Origin: Mytilus edulis
Lineage: Eukaryota; Mollusca; Bivalvia; Mytilida; Mytilidae
Length of the DNA stretch: 64,000 bases
Assembly: GCF_963676685.1 (NCBI RefSeq)
Contig: NC_092346.1
Span: forward strand, 95,655,917 to 95,719,916
Reading direction: 5' to 3'
Positions 34,456 through 46,574 of the stretch are shown in pieces (position 1 is the first letter of the stretch; every line of letters begins with the position of its first letter). Made by a program: the position numbers and the translations under genes. Below the pieces are notes generated by a model, which was not told the DNA's origin, did no database searches, and worked only from the letters and a program-made list of their open reading frames with translations.

Positions 34456-35663
34456 ATTATTGAAGTTTTTTTCATTTCAAATTTGATAATGGCAGTTTTG
34501 TTATAGTTATTTATTTATTTATTGTCCCTTCCTTCTCCTAGGCAGTGGGGATTACAGAAATTGTGTATGACCATCTGTTTGAGACCAGAAAGCTTGCATA
34601 CTTAGTAGAATTATTTGTCTTTCTTCTCCCTTGTCAGCTTAATTTGAAAAATTTTACAGAAGTAATGGGACTTTGACCATGAGTTCAAGAAATGAGAAAC
34701 TTTAACTGTTGTATTTAAGGCATGTAAATTGTACATTGAATAATCTGTATTCCTTGTTTGATTTCCTCTAAACTTAACATTACTGTGGGGATTGAGGAAA
34801 GGAACCTCCCAGTGAAACATGACATATTTCTAAAAAATATCTTTGAATGAAGCAATAAATTTAATTATGCAAATTATCTGAGTGTAAAAGTTTAGCTTGA
34901 GGTCTTTTTCTTCTGGAATAGAAACTAGAAACACTGTTGAAAACAACAAACACTGAATTTGAGGAGCCACAGCTGCTTTTGAGAACCTATTAACCAATCC
35001 TTTTAAAGAAATGGAGGTCAGGTTTAATATTGGTGATTTGCACTTTTTTTTTGGAGAGTTCGGCTCCTTGATTGATTGGAGAATTGCTTTTATGTTGATT
35101 CCATATAGACTTAAAAGTGTTGATCCAATCATTTTCAAATTTTGATATGTTATTTCTCATGAAAAAGTGGAGGACCACAATGGTTTTGAAGACTTTAATT
35201 TTAATAAAAGGAGATGTAAGATATCAACAGTTACCTAACAAATAGATGCAGCAAATCACGATCTGTTTTGATAGATTAACAGCAACTGAGCATATGATTC
35301 TTCATCAAATGACATGAGTTTAAAACATATGACATGGTCTATTTGTGTGACAAGCATATAATATGACATTGGTCTTCCTCATTTGTTTTCAATACCTTAT
35401 GAACATTAAAAAAAAAAAAAAGAGGAGTATTTGAAAAAGAATAAATCATAAAAAATTATAATTGTATTAGTTGTTGAGGTTTGGATGAAATTCTTAAAAG
35501 TAAGTTTTTACATTTATTAAAATTTGCATGTGTGGTTAGAAGACAAATGAAAATTACAAATTGTAAACCAGTGAAAATGTCAGAACAAGAAAAAAATACT
35601 TGTTATAGAAAACAGTGAAAACAAATATTTATAGATAAATTAATAGACTAATGTTGGTTTCAG
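34456..35663. other. Sequence between the two alternative MSRB last exons
   Basis: This is the 3' UTR of form A and/or intron of form B. I find no second copy of the CVVC/GWPSFY exon here, which argues against a separate downstream MSRB gene. The acceptor TTGGTTTCAG ends at 35663. Confidence 0.5.
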
Positions 35664-35803
35664 GTATGCAGAGATTAGAGGCTAAATGTGTAGACTGTGG
35701 TGCTCATTTAGGTCATGTATTTGATGACGGTCCAAAGCCATCACAAGTTAGATACTGTGTTAATTCTGCTTCCATGTGCTTTAAAAAACATACAACTGTG
35801 TGA
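35664..35803 (+). CDS. MSRB: MSRB alternative last exon B (no retention tail)
   Basis: The acceptor CAG ends at 35663 and, as in exon A, the exon opens with GT completing the Gly codon, so both exons splice in frame to the same donor at 31949. It encodes 45 residues then TGA (35801-35803): [39 protein letters not shown] and KKHTTV. The zinc pair [14 protein letters not shown] and catalytic RYC are all kept. About 25 of the first 39 residues equal exon A. It has an extra Cys (SMCF) and lacks the KSEL tail. It could be a mutually exclusive last exon giving a differently located isoform. Less likely, it belongs to a partial tandem gene copy whose other exons are missing. A possible ATTAAA signal is at 35870-35875. 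Confidence 0.88.
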
Positions 35804-38800
35804 CAACAAAGCGTTACAGATGGAATTTAAATGGCATCCATATCTTGACATGTGAAAAAACTACAGAACATTAAAGAAAGAGTTAACACATATGACCGCT
35901 ATTCTAAACTTGCATTAATGCTTAATCATAAGATATTTTTTTGCTTTTGCTTTTTCCAATGAACTTAATATAATCTTATCTTTAGTATTGAAAATTGAAT
36001 TTGAAAACTTGTCCTGTGAGCATGAATACAGTAATTTGACACATACATGTATATATCTTTTATTGTAAATGACCACTAGGCTCAATACTAATATATATAT
36101 TACACACAAAGAGTCATAACTCTTACTACAAATTCTACCTCTCTTCTTATTTTTCCCAGCTGTTAAGTTTATTTCAACTGTAGTATGTATTGAATCCGGT
36201 TATTGATTATGTTCTAATTTTTGTAGCAATATTAAAGTGCAATTGTCTGATTACGATTTTGAGTGCATATGTTTAGATTTAATGTGCACTGATTGTTTTT
36301 GGTACTTTGAATTTATTTTCTCCACCTTTATACATAAGATTTACATGTTTTTACACAATTTGAATTTGACTAAGAGAAGGGTTTGCTCTTGGAATCCCTC
36401 ACTTTGGAACCAAAGCTGTTACCTTTCTATCTATTTAAGTTTATATGACATGAAAAGTAATTAAAAGTGCCTTTAATTTGTACTCAAACAATTTATGGAA
36501 CAGTCCTATACAAATTTGGTATGATGTTTTGGGACAGATTAATGTTGTATATAAAACTCATGAAGTTGTGTATAAACTTATTTTCTACATTTGTAGTACA
36601 TTTATTGCAGTCAAAAATAATAGGAGAAACAAAGTAATCATTATTATTTTCTTACATTAAAGTTTAACTAGAAAAGGTTGAAATGGGTTTCAATTTATTT
36701 TAAGATTTGAATAAATAAACTTTATGACAAGCATAGCAGGAGCATAATCTTTTTAAAAAAATAGTGGTGATTTGGAATTTGCCTAACTTGTAAATAGCTT
36801 ATGCTTATTGTTTTATTATTAATATGTAATGTGGTAAAGATTAGCCATAGTGCCAATATATGCATGGTTTGTTAATACATTGTAATTACATGATTGTAAC
36901 TTATGGTATGCTATTAGAAGGAACCTATTCTTTTTATATATTTCATTTGTGTTTTTTTTCATTATTTTTGGAGTTAATTATGAATTATTTCATTATTGAT
37001 CAGAAGTCGGTTTCACAAAAATGCATATTGGACATTTCAGTATACTTACGATCAATCCCAGTCGTAAGTTTTTTTTGTGAAATCGACTCCAGAGGCCTAA
37101 CTTCCAAACTTACAACAAAAAATGATGACATACCTTTGTTTTAAATCATAGTTTTAGTTCATAAGATCAATAATTCTTATATAAACAAAAGCAAAATAGG
37201 AGAAACATATTATTCATTCTTTTGATATTGAGTATTACATGTATAATATTGATTGCAATGAAATATTGTGTGATTTTCAAGTCAAATGAAAACCTAACAA
37301 TTTAAGTAAAATAAATCCTAAAATTTTCTACTCTGAAATGCATTCTCAAGTTCTCAGAAAGTAGTGCTCATGAAAAGATCATAGTAATAATGTATAGTTA
37401 AGTTCCTTGTGAGGTTAAACTTATTTACATTAAAAGTCAATGTTTTAAGTAAAAAGAAAATCTTAATCCAAAAACTCAAAACATGAAAAAAATATATGAA
37501 TTCCTCTGAACAAAAATGACATCACTAAATTAATGTGTTGATAGATTACTTTATGGATATTTTTTTTTAATTTTAGGCGATTATTTTATTCCAAAAATAT
37601 TTTCCTAATATATAATTAATTTAAAGAAAATGTAATTAAACATGCAAAAGGTTGTACTTATATTGAATATTTTGGCTTGACATGTTTTTATGTGCATATT
37701 ACTCACATGTCTAGGAGAAAATCCCTTATTTACAGAGAAGTTATATGATAAAAATGTCAGTCAGCTAATAAAATTAAAGAGACATGGTTATTTTAATGGT
37801 ATTTTTTTCTTATACTGGCTTTTTTCTACAAACTTATGTGATAAATTCAGATGTGGTTGCATAAATGTAACATACTGGTTATTGGTAATAACTGTATATT
37901 TTGACTATGTATAGTAATAGAGATGTCTTTACCATCCATGTACAATTAAAACTTATCATTGGTTGTTTATAAACCATTGACTTTTGAGATTATTATATGT
38001 TGAAGTTTAAATAATAGTTGCTCTGTAAAGGATGACACTGGAACGCTAGACATTTGAAGTTATCATGAAATAAACTCCAATTGATTATCATAAAGTTTAT
38101 ATGTTTGCCTGAATTAGAATTTTGTTATGACCTTGAACTTGAAAATATTGACAAATTTGGTGTATTATATACCGTTATTTGACAGAGGATGTACTTATAT
38201 AGATAATTATATTTATTTGATGTGTTAGCTGTGCTCACAGATTTTTATGTAACTTTTAATTGTTTATTTAATTTGTTAACTAGTCTCAGATTTTATTTGT
38301 TAATTTTTATTAGACCACTAAAATTTGCGGCCATATAATGGTATGGTAATGTTGTCTTGGTCCTCAGTCAATAACATGAGTACAAGTGTTTGGATATCTA
38401 TAAAATTGTACAAAAATATTCCATACCACAAAAGGAAGGTTGGGATTGATTTTGGGGGTAATTGCCCTAAGTGCTTAAGATCATGAAGATTGTACCACAA
38501 AGATTCCACAACACAAAAGTAAGGTTGGATTGAAAGTTTTCAAGGGGGTCCAAATTAGATTGCAAAATAAAACTTTGATAGATTTCAATATGCTACATCT
38601 AATAATGTATTTTGGATTTAAGTTTTGGAACCATTTTTCAAATTTGCTCCATATCTGGGTTCAAAGGGTCTAAAATTAAACTGAGTTAGATTTCAACAAA
38701 AATTAAATGGGAGGGAGCTTTTGGTATGTAATTGTATATTTATATGACACTTCTTTTTTTAAGTTACCAGATTTAACCATATTGAGAATTGCAATGAATA

Positions 38801-39590
38801 TAAGGACTGATCATCAACATGACCAAATGCAGATTTCTGTTAGCAGCTTTATAATTATATCTATTTATATCTGTAAGTCTCTTTATAGTATGTTTTTTTT
38901 TTTGAGGTTTTGCTATTCCATTGTAAGCTTGACATATCTTATAGGAACAATAGATCTCAGATAAACCTCTCCACTGTTATTGTGCTGTATGAAGAATGTA
39001 AAAGTCATAATCTTCAAAATTTAATGTGCCATATTCAATTATAAATAAATATAATAGTTTTACATGATTCAATTGACTAAGATATTTACCTAATGAATAA
39101 CTTGAAATTTACAGCTTACAAGATGTTCTTTTTTTTTTTTAAAGTTTAATGTCATCTTTGATTAATTAGTGCTGTAATTTTATGAAATTTTAGCTATCTT
39201 GTTTAATAGATGGATCCAGGACTAAGCAGAGCATTGATATATAGAACTAGAAAGCACAAATGCTTATCTAAGGTGTAAATTAAAGATTTGTCAGTTGGAC
39301 TTTCACATGACTGATTAAAATTGTTGATGCAATTAGCCTCCATTTGGGGGGAAATTGTTTTATTTTACAACGTTTACCATATTTAAGATAATTTTATGTA
39401 CTAGTTGTTTTATTTTGTATTTTCCCAATGTTTTTCTTGATTTTCTGATTGTTGATTATAAAATAAATGAAAATATTTGCTATGCTTAAATATATATGTT
39501 GTAAGTTATCTTTAGACATCATTTGCACGCTATGGTAAGGTATCTCCTAATTGAACTGCTAATACTATATGGAATATTGTCACTGTATGC
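35804..39590. other. Long non-coding stretch downstream of MSRB
   Basis: AT-rich sequence with only short open frames lacking recognisable domains. It probably includes the 3' UTR of form B (ATTAAA at 35870). The foldback at 37006-37087 is listed separately. No further MSRB exon (GHVFDDGP motif) is seen. Confidence 0.5.
37006..37087. repeat. Foldback element, nested inverted repeats
   Basis: The outer arms are GTCGGTTTCACAAAA (37006-37020) and TTTTTGTGAAATCGAC (ending 37087). An inner pair, ACTTACGA and TCGTAAGT (about 37045-37070), surrounds a short loop. The whole 82 bp can fold as one long hairpin with a bulge. No flanking target duplication is obvious. Confidence 0.7.
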
Positions 39591-39700
39591 TCCTGTTACC
39601 ACATGTGAAGAAGGATCTGCCTACCCTTCAGGGGCAAATGAGATAATCCCTCCTTTTTGTTTGGATTCTTGTTGCTCAGGGTTCGTACTAAGCTTGACAT
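39591..39700 (+). repeat. Diverged fragment of mussel repeat (GTTCGTGTTGCTCA family)
   Basis: The words CTTCAGGGGCAAATGAGA, CTCCTTTTTGTTTGGATTC and TTGTTGCTCAGG resemble the start of the family seen at 51546-51724 and, reversed, at 42550-42840. The surrounding 127-codon open frame is therefore probably repeat-derived and not a gene. Confidence 0.5.
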
Positions 39701-39803
39701 TCTTGATATTCTTGAATATCCTAGAAGGTAAATGTAAATTAACACCAATAAAAATCCAAGACAATAAAACTAAAATCGAAATAGTCAACATGTTCTTCTT
39801 TTT

Positions 39804-41555
39804 TAGCTCACCTGGCCTAAAAGGCCAAGTGAGCTTTTCTCATCACTTGGCGTCCGTCTTTACTTTTACAAAAAGCTTCTCCTCTGAAACTACTGGGCCA
39901 AATTAAACCAAACTTGGCCACAATTATCATTGGGTATCTAGTTTAAAAAATGTGTCCCGTGACCCGGCCAACCATCCAAGATGGCCGCCATGCCTAAAAA
40001 TAGAACATAGGGGAAAAATGCGGTTTTTGGCTTATAACTCAAAAACCAAAGCATTTAGAGCAAATCTGACATCGGGTAGAATTGTTAAACAGGTGAAGAT
40101 CTATCTGCCCTGAAATTTTCAGATGAATCGGATAACCCGTTGTTGGGTTGCTGCCCCTGAATTAGTAATTTTAAGGAAATTTTGCTGTTTTTGGTTATTA
40201 TCTTGAATATTATTATAGATAGAGATAAACAGTAAACAGCAATAATGTTCAGCAAAGTAAGATTTACAAATAAGTCTACATGACTGAAATGGTCAGTTGA
40301 CCCCTTTAGGAGTTATTGCCCTTTATAGTCAATTTTTAACCATTTTTCGTAAATCTTAGTAATATTTTTCAAAAATCTTTTCCTCTGAAACTACTGGGCC
40401 AAATTAATCCAAACTTGGCCACAATCACCTTTTGGGTTAGTAGTTTGAAAAATGTGTCCGGTGACCCGGCCGTCAAACAAAGATGGCCGCCATGGCTAAA
40501 AATAGAACATGGGATAAAATGCAGTTTTTGGCTTATAACTCAAAACAAAAAAGCATTTAGAGCAAATCTGACACGGGGTAAAATTGTTTATTAGTTCAAG
40601 ATCTATCTGCCCTGAAATTTTAAGATAAATCGGACAACCCGTTATTGGGTTGCTGCCCCTGAATTAGTAATTTTAAGGAAATTTTGCTGTTTTTGGTTAT
40701 TATCTTGAATATTATTATAGATAGAGATAAACAGTAAACAGCAATAATGTTCAGCAAAGTAAGATTTACAAATAAGTCAACATGACTGAAATGGTCAGTT
40801 GACCCCTTTAGGAGTTATTGCCCTTTATAGTCAATTTTTAACCATTTTTCGTAAATCTTAGTAATCTTTTACAAAAATCTTCTCCTCTGAAACTACTTGG
40901 CCAAATTAATCCAAACTTTGCTACAATGATCTTTTGGGTTAGTAGTTTTAAAAATGTGTCCGGTGACCCGGCCATCCAACCAAGATGGCCCCCATGGCTA
41001 AAAATAGAACATGGGGTAAAATGCAGTTTTTGGCTTATCACTCAAAACCCAAAGCATTTAGAGCAAATCTGACGGGGTAAAATTGTTTATCAGGTCAACA
41101 TTTATCTGCTCTGAAATTTTTAGATGAATCGGACAACCCGTTGTTGGGTTGCTGACCCTGAATTGTTAGTTTTAAGGAAATTTTGCTGTTTTTGGTCATT
41201 ATCTTGAATATTATTATTGATAGAGATAAACAACAATAATGTTCAGCAAGCTAAGATTTACAAATAAGTCACATGACCGAAATGGTCAATTGACCCCATT
41301 AGGAGTTGTTCTTTATAGTTAATTTTTAACAATTTTCATAAAATTTGTAAATTTTTACTAACATTTTTCCACTGAAACTAATGGGCCAAGTTCATTATAG
41401 ATAGAGATAATTTTAAGCAGCAAGAATGTTCAGTAAAGTAAGATGTACAAACACATCACCATCACCAAAACACAATTTTGTCATGAATCCATCTGCTTCC
41501 TTTAATATTCACATAGACCAAGGTGAGTGACACAGGCTCTTTAGAGCCTCTAGTT
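39804..41555 (+). repeat. Long composite bivalve repeat (TAGCTCACCTGG family), about 3.5 internal units
   Basis: The left end is a hairpin: AGCTCACCTGGCC, a short loop, then GGCCAAGTGAGCT (39805-39835). The right end is AGGTGAGTGACACAGGCTC then AGAGCCTCTAGTT. Between them a unit of about 480-500 bp is repeated, marked by CCTCTGAAACTACTGGGCC at about 39881, 40382 and 40864 and a partial version at about 41362. Each unit carries GATGGCCGCCATG, CCCGTTGTTGGGTTGCTGCC and GAAATGGTCAGTTGACCCC. No protein is encoded. Its transposition class is not clear to me. Confidence 0.85.
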
Positions 41556-41779
41556 ATATGTTGGTTGTGTTAAAACAATAATAATGGTACATCAGAAAAT
41601 AGTACTTTAAGAGTCGAAACGGAGATCAAGAAGGATCAGAAGATTAAGTTCAGTGCAACAAGATGTCACTTGTTTTGTTTCACCAAACTAAGGGGTATTG
41701 ATAGGTAATTCGTGCAAGTTTCGAATTTAGGTACAAAAAATCGTCTTTGTCGTGTTTGGCCCATTTTTTTTTTATAATT

Positions 41780-41905
41780 TCCGATATTCAATGCTCTTTA
41801 ACTTCAGTTGTGATTAGGCCTTCAAGCTATATTGATTTGAGCACCACTGATGTGTTTTTTGACAACAAAATGTGCGTCTGGTGTACCAAACTCTAAGCCT
41901 ATATA
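41780..41905 (-). repeat. Mussel dispersed repeat fragment (GCGTCTGG / CGCCAGACG family)
   Basis: CACCACTGATGTGTTTTTTG and ATGTGCGTCTGGTGTACC read on the minus strand as a diverged form of CGCCAGACGCGCGTTTCG then CATCAGTGACGCTC. That form is seen at 47645-47800 and 53586-53725. Confidence 0.65.
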
Positions 41906-42199
41906 TCTATGATGAGTTTTTGAGCAGTTACAAATAAAGATAACAACAAAGATAGATGATAAAGCAATGACAATAAAACAACTTATCGTCATAACAAATA
42001 AACCGATTGTTGATAAATCGTCATGGCGTCATTTCAAGAATATCAACAGGTCGACAAAGAAATCATAAGCGAACTCAACACTATTTATTCGCGAATGTTA
42101 TGAAATATTGCCCATAAGAATGAAAAGAAAAATTCATATATTTCGTGTCTTAAGTACTATATGAAAGTACTATAATATGGGAACCCTACACATCTGCAT

Positions 42200-42475
42200 T
42201 CGTCAACAAGCTTGAAAGGATCATACAACAAGCAGCAAGACTTACAACATAAGACTACAACTTTTAGAGGAAGATGGCTGTCTAAAATATGCGGCCAAAC
42301 TGGATCTTTAAGATCTCCAAACAAGACAGCCCAGCTAAGAGCCTTTACTTCTGTAAAACGTGGTTGTGGGGATGGTTCTTGCGAATGTTCAAAGAATAAA
42401 TCCCAAAATGAACAATTACTGCCAAAAAATGCAATAAATATTGTGGAAAAACAAATTGAACACACAGTGTTTTGA
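42200..42475 (+). other. Open frame of unknown origin with Cys-rich motif
   Basis: The plus-strand frame from 42212 (87 codons) contains RAFTSVKRGCGDGSCECSKN. It has a compact Cys pattern and codon use different from the surroundings, but no start context, splice signals or promoter that I can support. It may be the end of a mobile-element protein, since it sits between dispersed repeats. I do not recognise it. Confidence 0.25.
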
Positions 42476-42549
42476 CATTAAAACTAGCAAAACCAACTCG
42501 AAGACACTGTAATGTTTGCACCGAACGTTGCGAGCTTCCCAAAAAAGGG

Positions 42550-42840
42550 GCGAAAGATACCAGAGGGACAGTCAAACTCAGGTCGAAAATAAACTAACAA
42601 AGCCATGGCTGAAAGAGACAAATAATAGTACACAAGACAACAAAGAAAACTGAAGACTAAGCAAGAACCCAACCAAAAAGGCTCTTGTGCACCGTTTATG
42701 AAACCACGACGCTATCTCTCTATTGTTGTATTCATACATAAACGGATAACGCCACGTATAAACAAGAAAAAGACAAAAAAAAACCAACAGTACACAAAAT
42801 ATAACCGACAAAGTAAGCCTAAGAAACACGAACCCCACAA
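42550..42840 (-). repeat. Mussel dispersed repeat, reverse orientation
   Basis: The reverse complement of GAAAGATACCAGAGGGACAG and GCCATGGCTGAAAGAGACAA corresponds to the words at 51546-51724 (TCGTCCCTCTTTT, TTTTTAGCATGGCG). The same family recurs near 43060-43160 and 57620-57760. Confidence 0.7.
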
Positions 42841-43059
42841 ATTTGGGGATTGTTAAACAATCGAAACATCAAACAATAATAGCACGATTATATAAAGCAC
42901 ATTATTGTGATAACAAATTAGTTGTCATCTTTCGATGTTGGTCTCTTTTTCAGCTGCCATCATGCGTTTGGCATTGATCACCGTTGATGTAAATACGCTT
43001 GTGTTGAATTTTGTAATGTAAACCACATTATTTTGCGTCTATATAAATCAAAAAATATA

Positions 43060-43160
43060 CTGACAACGCCATGGTTAAAAAAGAAAGACAAATAGACAAA
43101 CAACCGTGTAGAAAATACAACATAGAAAACTTAAGACTGAGCAACACGAATCTGTCAATG
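43060..43160 (-). repeat. Second copy of the GCCATGG..AGACAAA dispersed repeat
   Basis: GCCATGGTTAAAAAAGAAAG, ACAAATAGACAAACAACC and AAGACTGAGCAACACGAATC match the family at 42550-42840 and 57620-57760. Confidence 0.65.
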
Positions 43161-44219
43161 TTTTTTCGTTTCAATTGTTTTTACTTTTGTGATTACCGAG
43201 TATTTATAACTTTCTATGTGGAAGATTTTTTTTATTGTTATATATAGGCGAGTGATGATCTGTAATTGTTTACTTTTATGTCATTTGGGTTCGGGTGAAA
43301 TGTTGTCTCATAAGCAACCATACATCTTTATTTTTACACAGTCTACTATTCTGTTTTAGACTTTTCAAACTTCGCAGTTACCATGTTCGTATCGCATCAT
43401 GTGATATCGTGTCCGTGTAGGTATTTTTGGAGGAAAATGTCGCTCTTTACACATTTTTCTGAGTTTGATTTAACATTGACCTGTTGGGTCCCATGCGATG
43501 ACTGAATAGTCTATCAGAGGGTTGTGGAATGATTTTTGCGGATATATTATCAATTTGTTTGGCCTAGGATAGTCTGATGGTAAATAACCCCTAAGAATTA
43601 AGTACTAATGTACTTGTTGGAGTAACAAAAAATCCAGTATGAAGATAGTGTTGATAAGTAAAACTGACTTGGTCTTGTTATGTCTTACTCGTATTACTGT
43701 GCATTCATTTTAGTTTGAATTGATTTGTCATCAGCTTTCTAATTCTTCAAACGGTCTAAGATATTCCTTCAGTAAATGAATATCCGATGTTCGATTTATG
43801 GCGTGCCTCTGAGTATTTGGTAGTTTCTGGCAAGGGATAGGAAGAAAACGGTCTAAGCACAAAGATAAACCAAACGATCAAATCATCTTTCAAATCCTAC
43901 AGAACTTCTTGCTGTCGGAAGGAGGGAATGCTAGTAAAACAGATATAACCACGGTGGTAGTTGCAGAACTGTTGTTCTTTGTATAAATACTTTGAAGTCG
44001 TGTAGGCATGTTGCAGTATGCAGTTTATGTTTGGTCAAAAGCTTATACAATGCCTTTTGTGATATTTTTACGCTTTTCAATCTTGGGAAGTTTTGATGTT
44101 GCTCTTTGTTAAAAACTAATTAGAATTGCTCTCCGAAAAAAATTCATATATCCCTTAAAATGACACAATATTTTAAGATTCACAACATATATAAACACAA
44201 AATGTCATATATATAACGA
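43161..44219. other. Non-coding stretch before the segmental duplication
   Basis: This holds short dispersed-repeat traces (GAAATGTTGTCTCATAAGC near 43297, and TCAGTAAATGAATATCCG near 43771, which resembles 57413-57435). No gene is supported. Confidence 0.4.
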
Positions 44220-44639
44220 GTGACCTGACTAACAAAAAGCAAAATTACAACGGAAAGTAAAGAAAAAAACCTTTTTGAGCATTGTACATATTAAAACAAT
44301 TATTGCATGTACTAAAAAAAAATATTTTAGTTCTGCAATAACATACAGAAATGTTCTTAATTTGTATTAACATTGTTTGTTGTAACCAAAGCTTAAACGT
44401 TTGATTTCGAATAGCTTTGGAAGGGTTGCCAATGTCAAACAATAACAGAGGTATACGCCTCACAAATTGAAACACATATCTTCACGATTATACTCGATTT
44501 ATTAAGATAAAAGCAATATTGCCCATGCTTCATTAATTAAAGAAACTCCCTGAAAATCTAAAAATGAAATGCTACGTTCGAAGCAAAAGTAGTACAGATT
44601 GATATTTACAAATACATTACAAAGACAGGTGCATAAAGC

Positions 44640-44965
44640 ATACATCTATTTCACAGATCCTCAGACACAAATAATACATTTGGTGAAGGCAACGGGTTCG
44701 TAAATGCAATTACAGTTCTTTCAGACCCAAAGTTCCCAGATCCTAAGACACAAAACACGCATCTGATAGATTAAGACAACGTTAACAGATCATAAAACAC
44801 AAAACATGCGTCAGGTGAAGACAACGGGTTTGCAGATACAATAACAAAACATTCAGACACAAAGGTTACAGATCATAAGACACAAAACATGCGTCAGGTG
44901 TAGACAACGGGTTCGCATTTACAATAGCAGTTCCTTCAGATACAAAGTACACATCAGCCGAAGAC
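44640..44965 (+). repeat. Degenerate minisatellite, about 90-bp period
   Basis: Three to four imperfect units carry ACAGATCATAAGACACAAAA, CATGCGTCAGGTG, AAGACAACGGGTT and CAGTTCCTTCAGA. A related block lies at 59636-59850 in duplication copy 2. Confidence 0.75.
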
Positions 44966-45584
44966 AATGTATTCACATAAATTGACAACAGATAATATAC
45001 AATTATAAAATATATATCTTTTCTTCAAATTAAATAGTTTAGGGGTTTACAGTCTTTGGTTATCATATGTAGTGTTTGTAAAACTGTTGTTTCTCTCTTC
45101 GACGTTTTTCGCTTTTTTGTCAGTATTTTTTTTGGTCTCTTCCGTTCTGAATCGTTCGCCTCTTTTTCAAAGGTATTTTATGACTTATTGATTATTAAGT
45201 GAAAGAGTTGTTTTCAGCTCTCAATTAGACGAAAATCTGCACTAAACAAAATACAACTTTGAAGCTTTGTTAATCTCCTAGTTAAGTTTTCATCATCCCA
45301 TACCAATGATAAATATTTTGCATATTTGGGTCATCATTAGACTAATATTATTAGTATCTGTTGTCATATTTAGTATTTTGATTTGATAGCAGATTTTTGA
45401 CGGTCCCTGTTTAATTAATTTACAAATTCTTAAATTTGTATTTATTTCGCAATGAAAGAAGAAGTGAAATATATACTCAGGATGATTCAGAGCACATACA
45501 TTTCTAAAGACATCTGCCGATCTTGTCGATTTATTGGTGTTTTTTTTTATTATATACATACTATCACTTGTATTTCTGTATTAA

Positions 45585-46125
45585 GGGGGCTCCTGGGTAT
45601 AAATGAATTTTTTTCCCTAATATAGGATTTCCCTATATTTTTTCATAAATGAACTTTATCAAATACTTAAAGGAAAAATGAAATAAAAAAATGGGGTCAC
45701 CGTTCATTTAAGCTAAAATCTGCCTCTGGAAGAGGCATACATTTTTGTTAATGTCCTTTTTTTCTGTTGAACTAATAGGAGAAAAAGAGGAAATATCAAA
45801 ATAAAAAAAGAACCTAATATAAGAAATCGCTTAAATTTTATAATTATTTAGTTTATGTACAGCTTATTTGAAAACAATAATAAAAAATATAGGTCACCGA
45901 TGAGTTAAAAAAGATATTTCAAATTTAAGGCATTTTCGCACCAAAGGGAGATAATTTGGAGCTTTTTCAATTTTAAAAGTCATCTGGGGCCAAACCAAAT
46001 CAATTTTTTGGGTTGTTTTTTGTACCATATCATAAAGCGACAACTAATAGTGTATAAAAAATAAATTTGTAATGAAAAAATAAAGGTTTAATTTTTTGCT
46101 AAAATTTTTGTACCCATGAGCCACC
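45585..46125. mobile_element. MITE with TTAA target duplication, 541 bp
   Basis: The ends are GGGGGCTCCTGGGTA (from 45585) and TACCCATGAGCCACC (to 46125), imperfect inverted repeats. They are flanked by TTAA at 45581-45584 and 46126-46129. The matching place in duplication copy 2 (about 60959) has a single TTAA followed by the same GTCGATTTTGTGACA, so it is an empty site. A TTAA duplication fits piggyBac or Kolobok superfamilies; the terminal bases alone do not separate them. No transposase is encoded. Confidence 0.85.
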
Positions 46126-46574
46126 TTAAGTCGATTTTGTGACATGTCATAAGATTTTTATATTTTAAGAATATCAACAATATGTTTACACGTATGGCGT
46201 GCTGAAACAGGTGATGGAAAATCCTGGTGATCTTGGACTTTTAGAAAGAGCAAAAACCTACATAACAACAGAAACACGAAATTACTAATTCAGATAAATA
46301 CGATCGTGTTATCATCAGTATTTATCCATTTACTAGTAGTTAGTTCTAAAAGAACATTTAGTTACTTTGAGATCTCGGAGATTTTGCAACGAGCACACAT
46401 ACGAATATCTTATTTTTCATATATTCCCAAATGATTTTAAGTTCCATTATCATGATATGAACGATTACACCCAATAGCTTATCCGGGTATTCAACAGACT
46501 GAAGCAGATCTTCGCATGGCGGGGAATGCATGTATAGCTGGAGACACGTACCATGTAGACGCACACGGTTTCTC

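Noticed and set aside
39523-39906. 127-codon plus-strand open frame with a hydrophobic start, looking like a secreted or membrane protein
   Set aside because: It needs a non-ATG start or an internal ATG, overlaps a diverged dispersed repeat and runs into the TAGCTCACCTGG element, so it is most likely repeat-derived.
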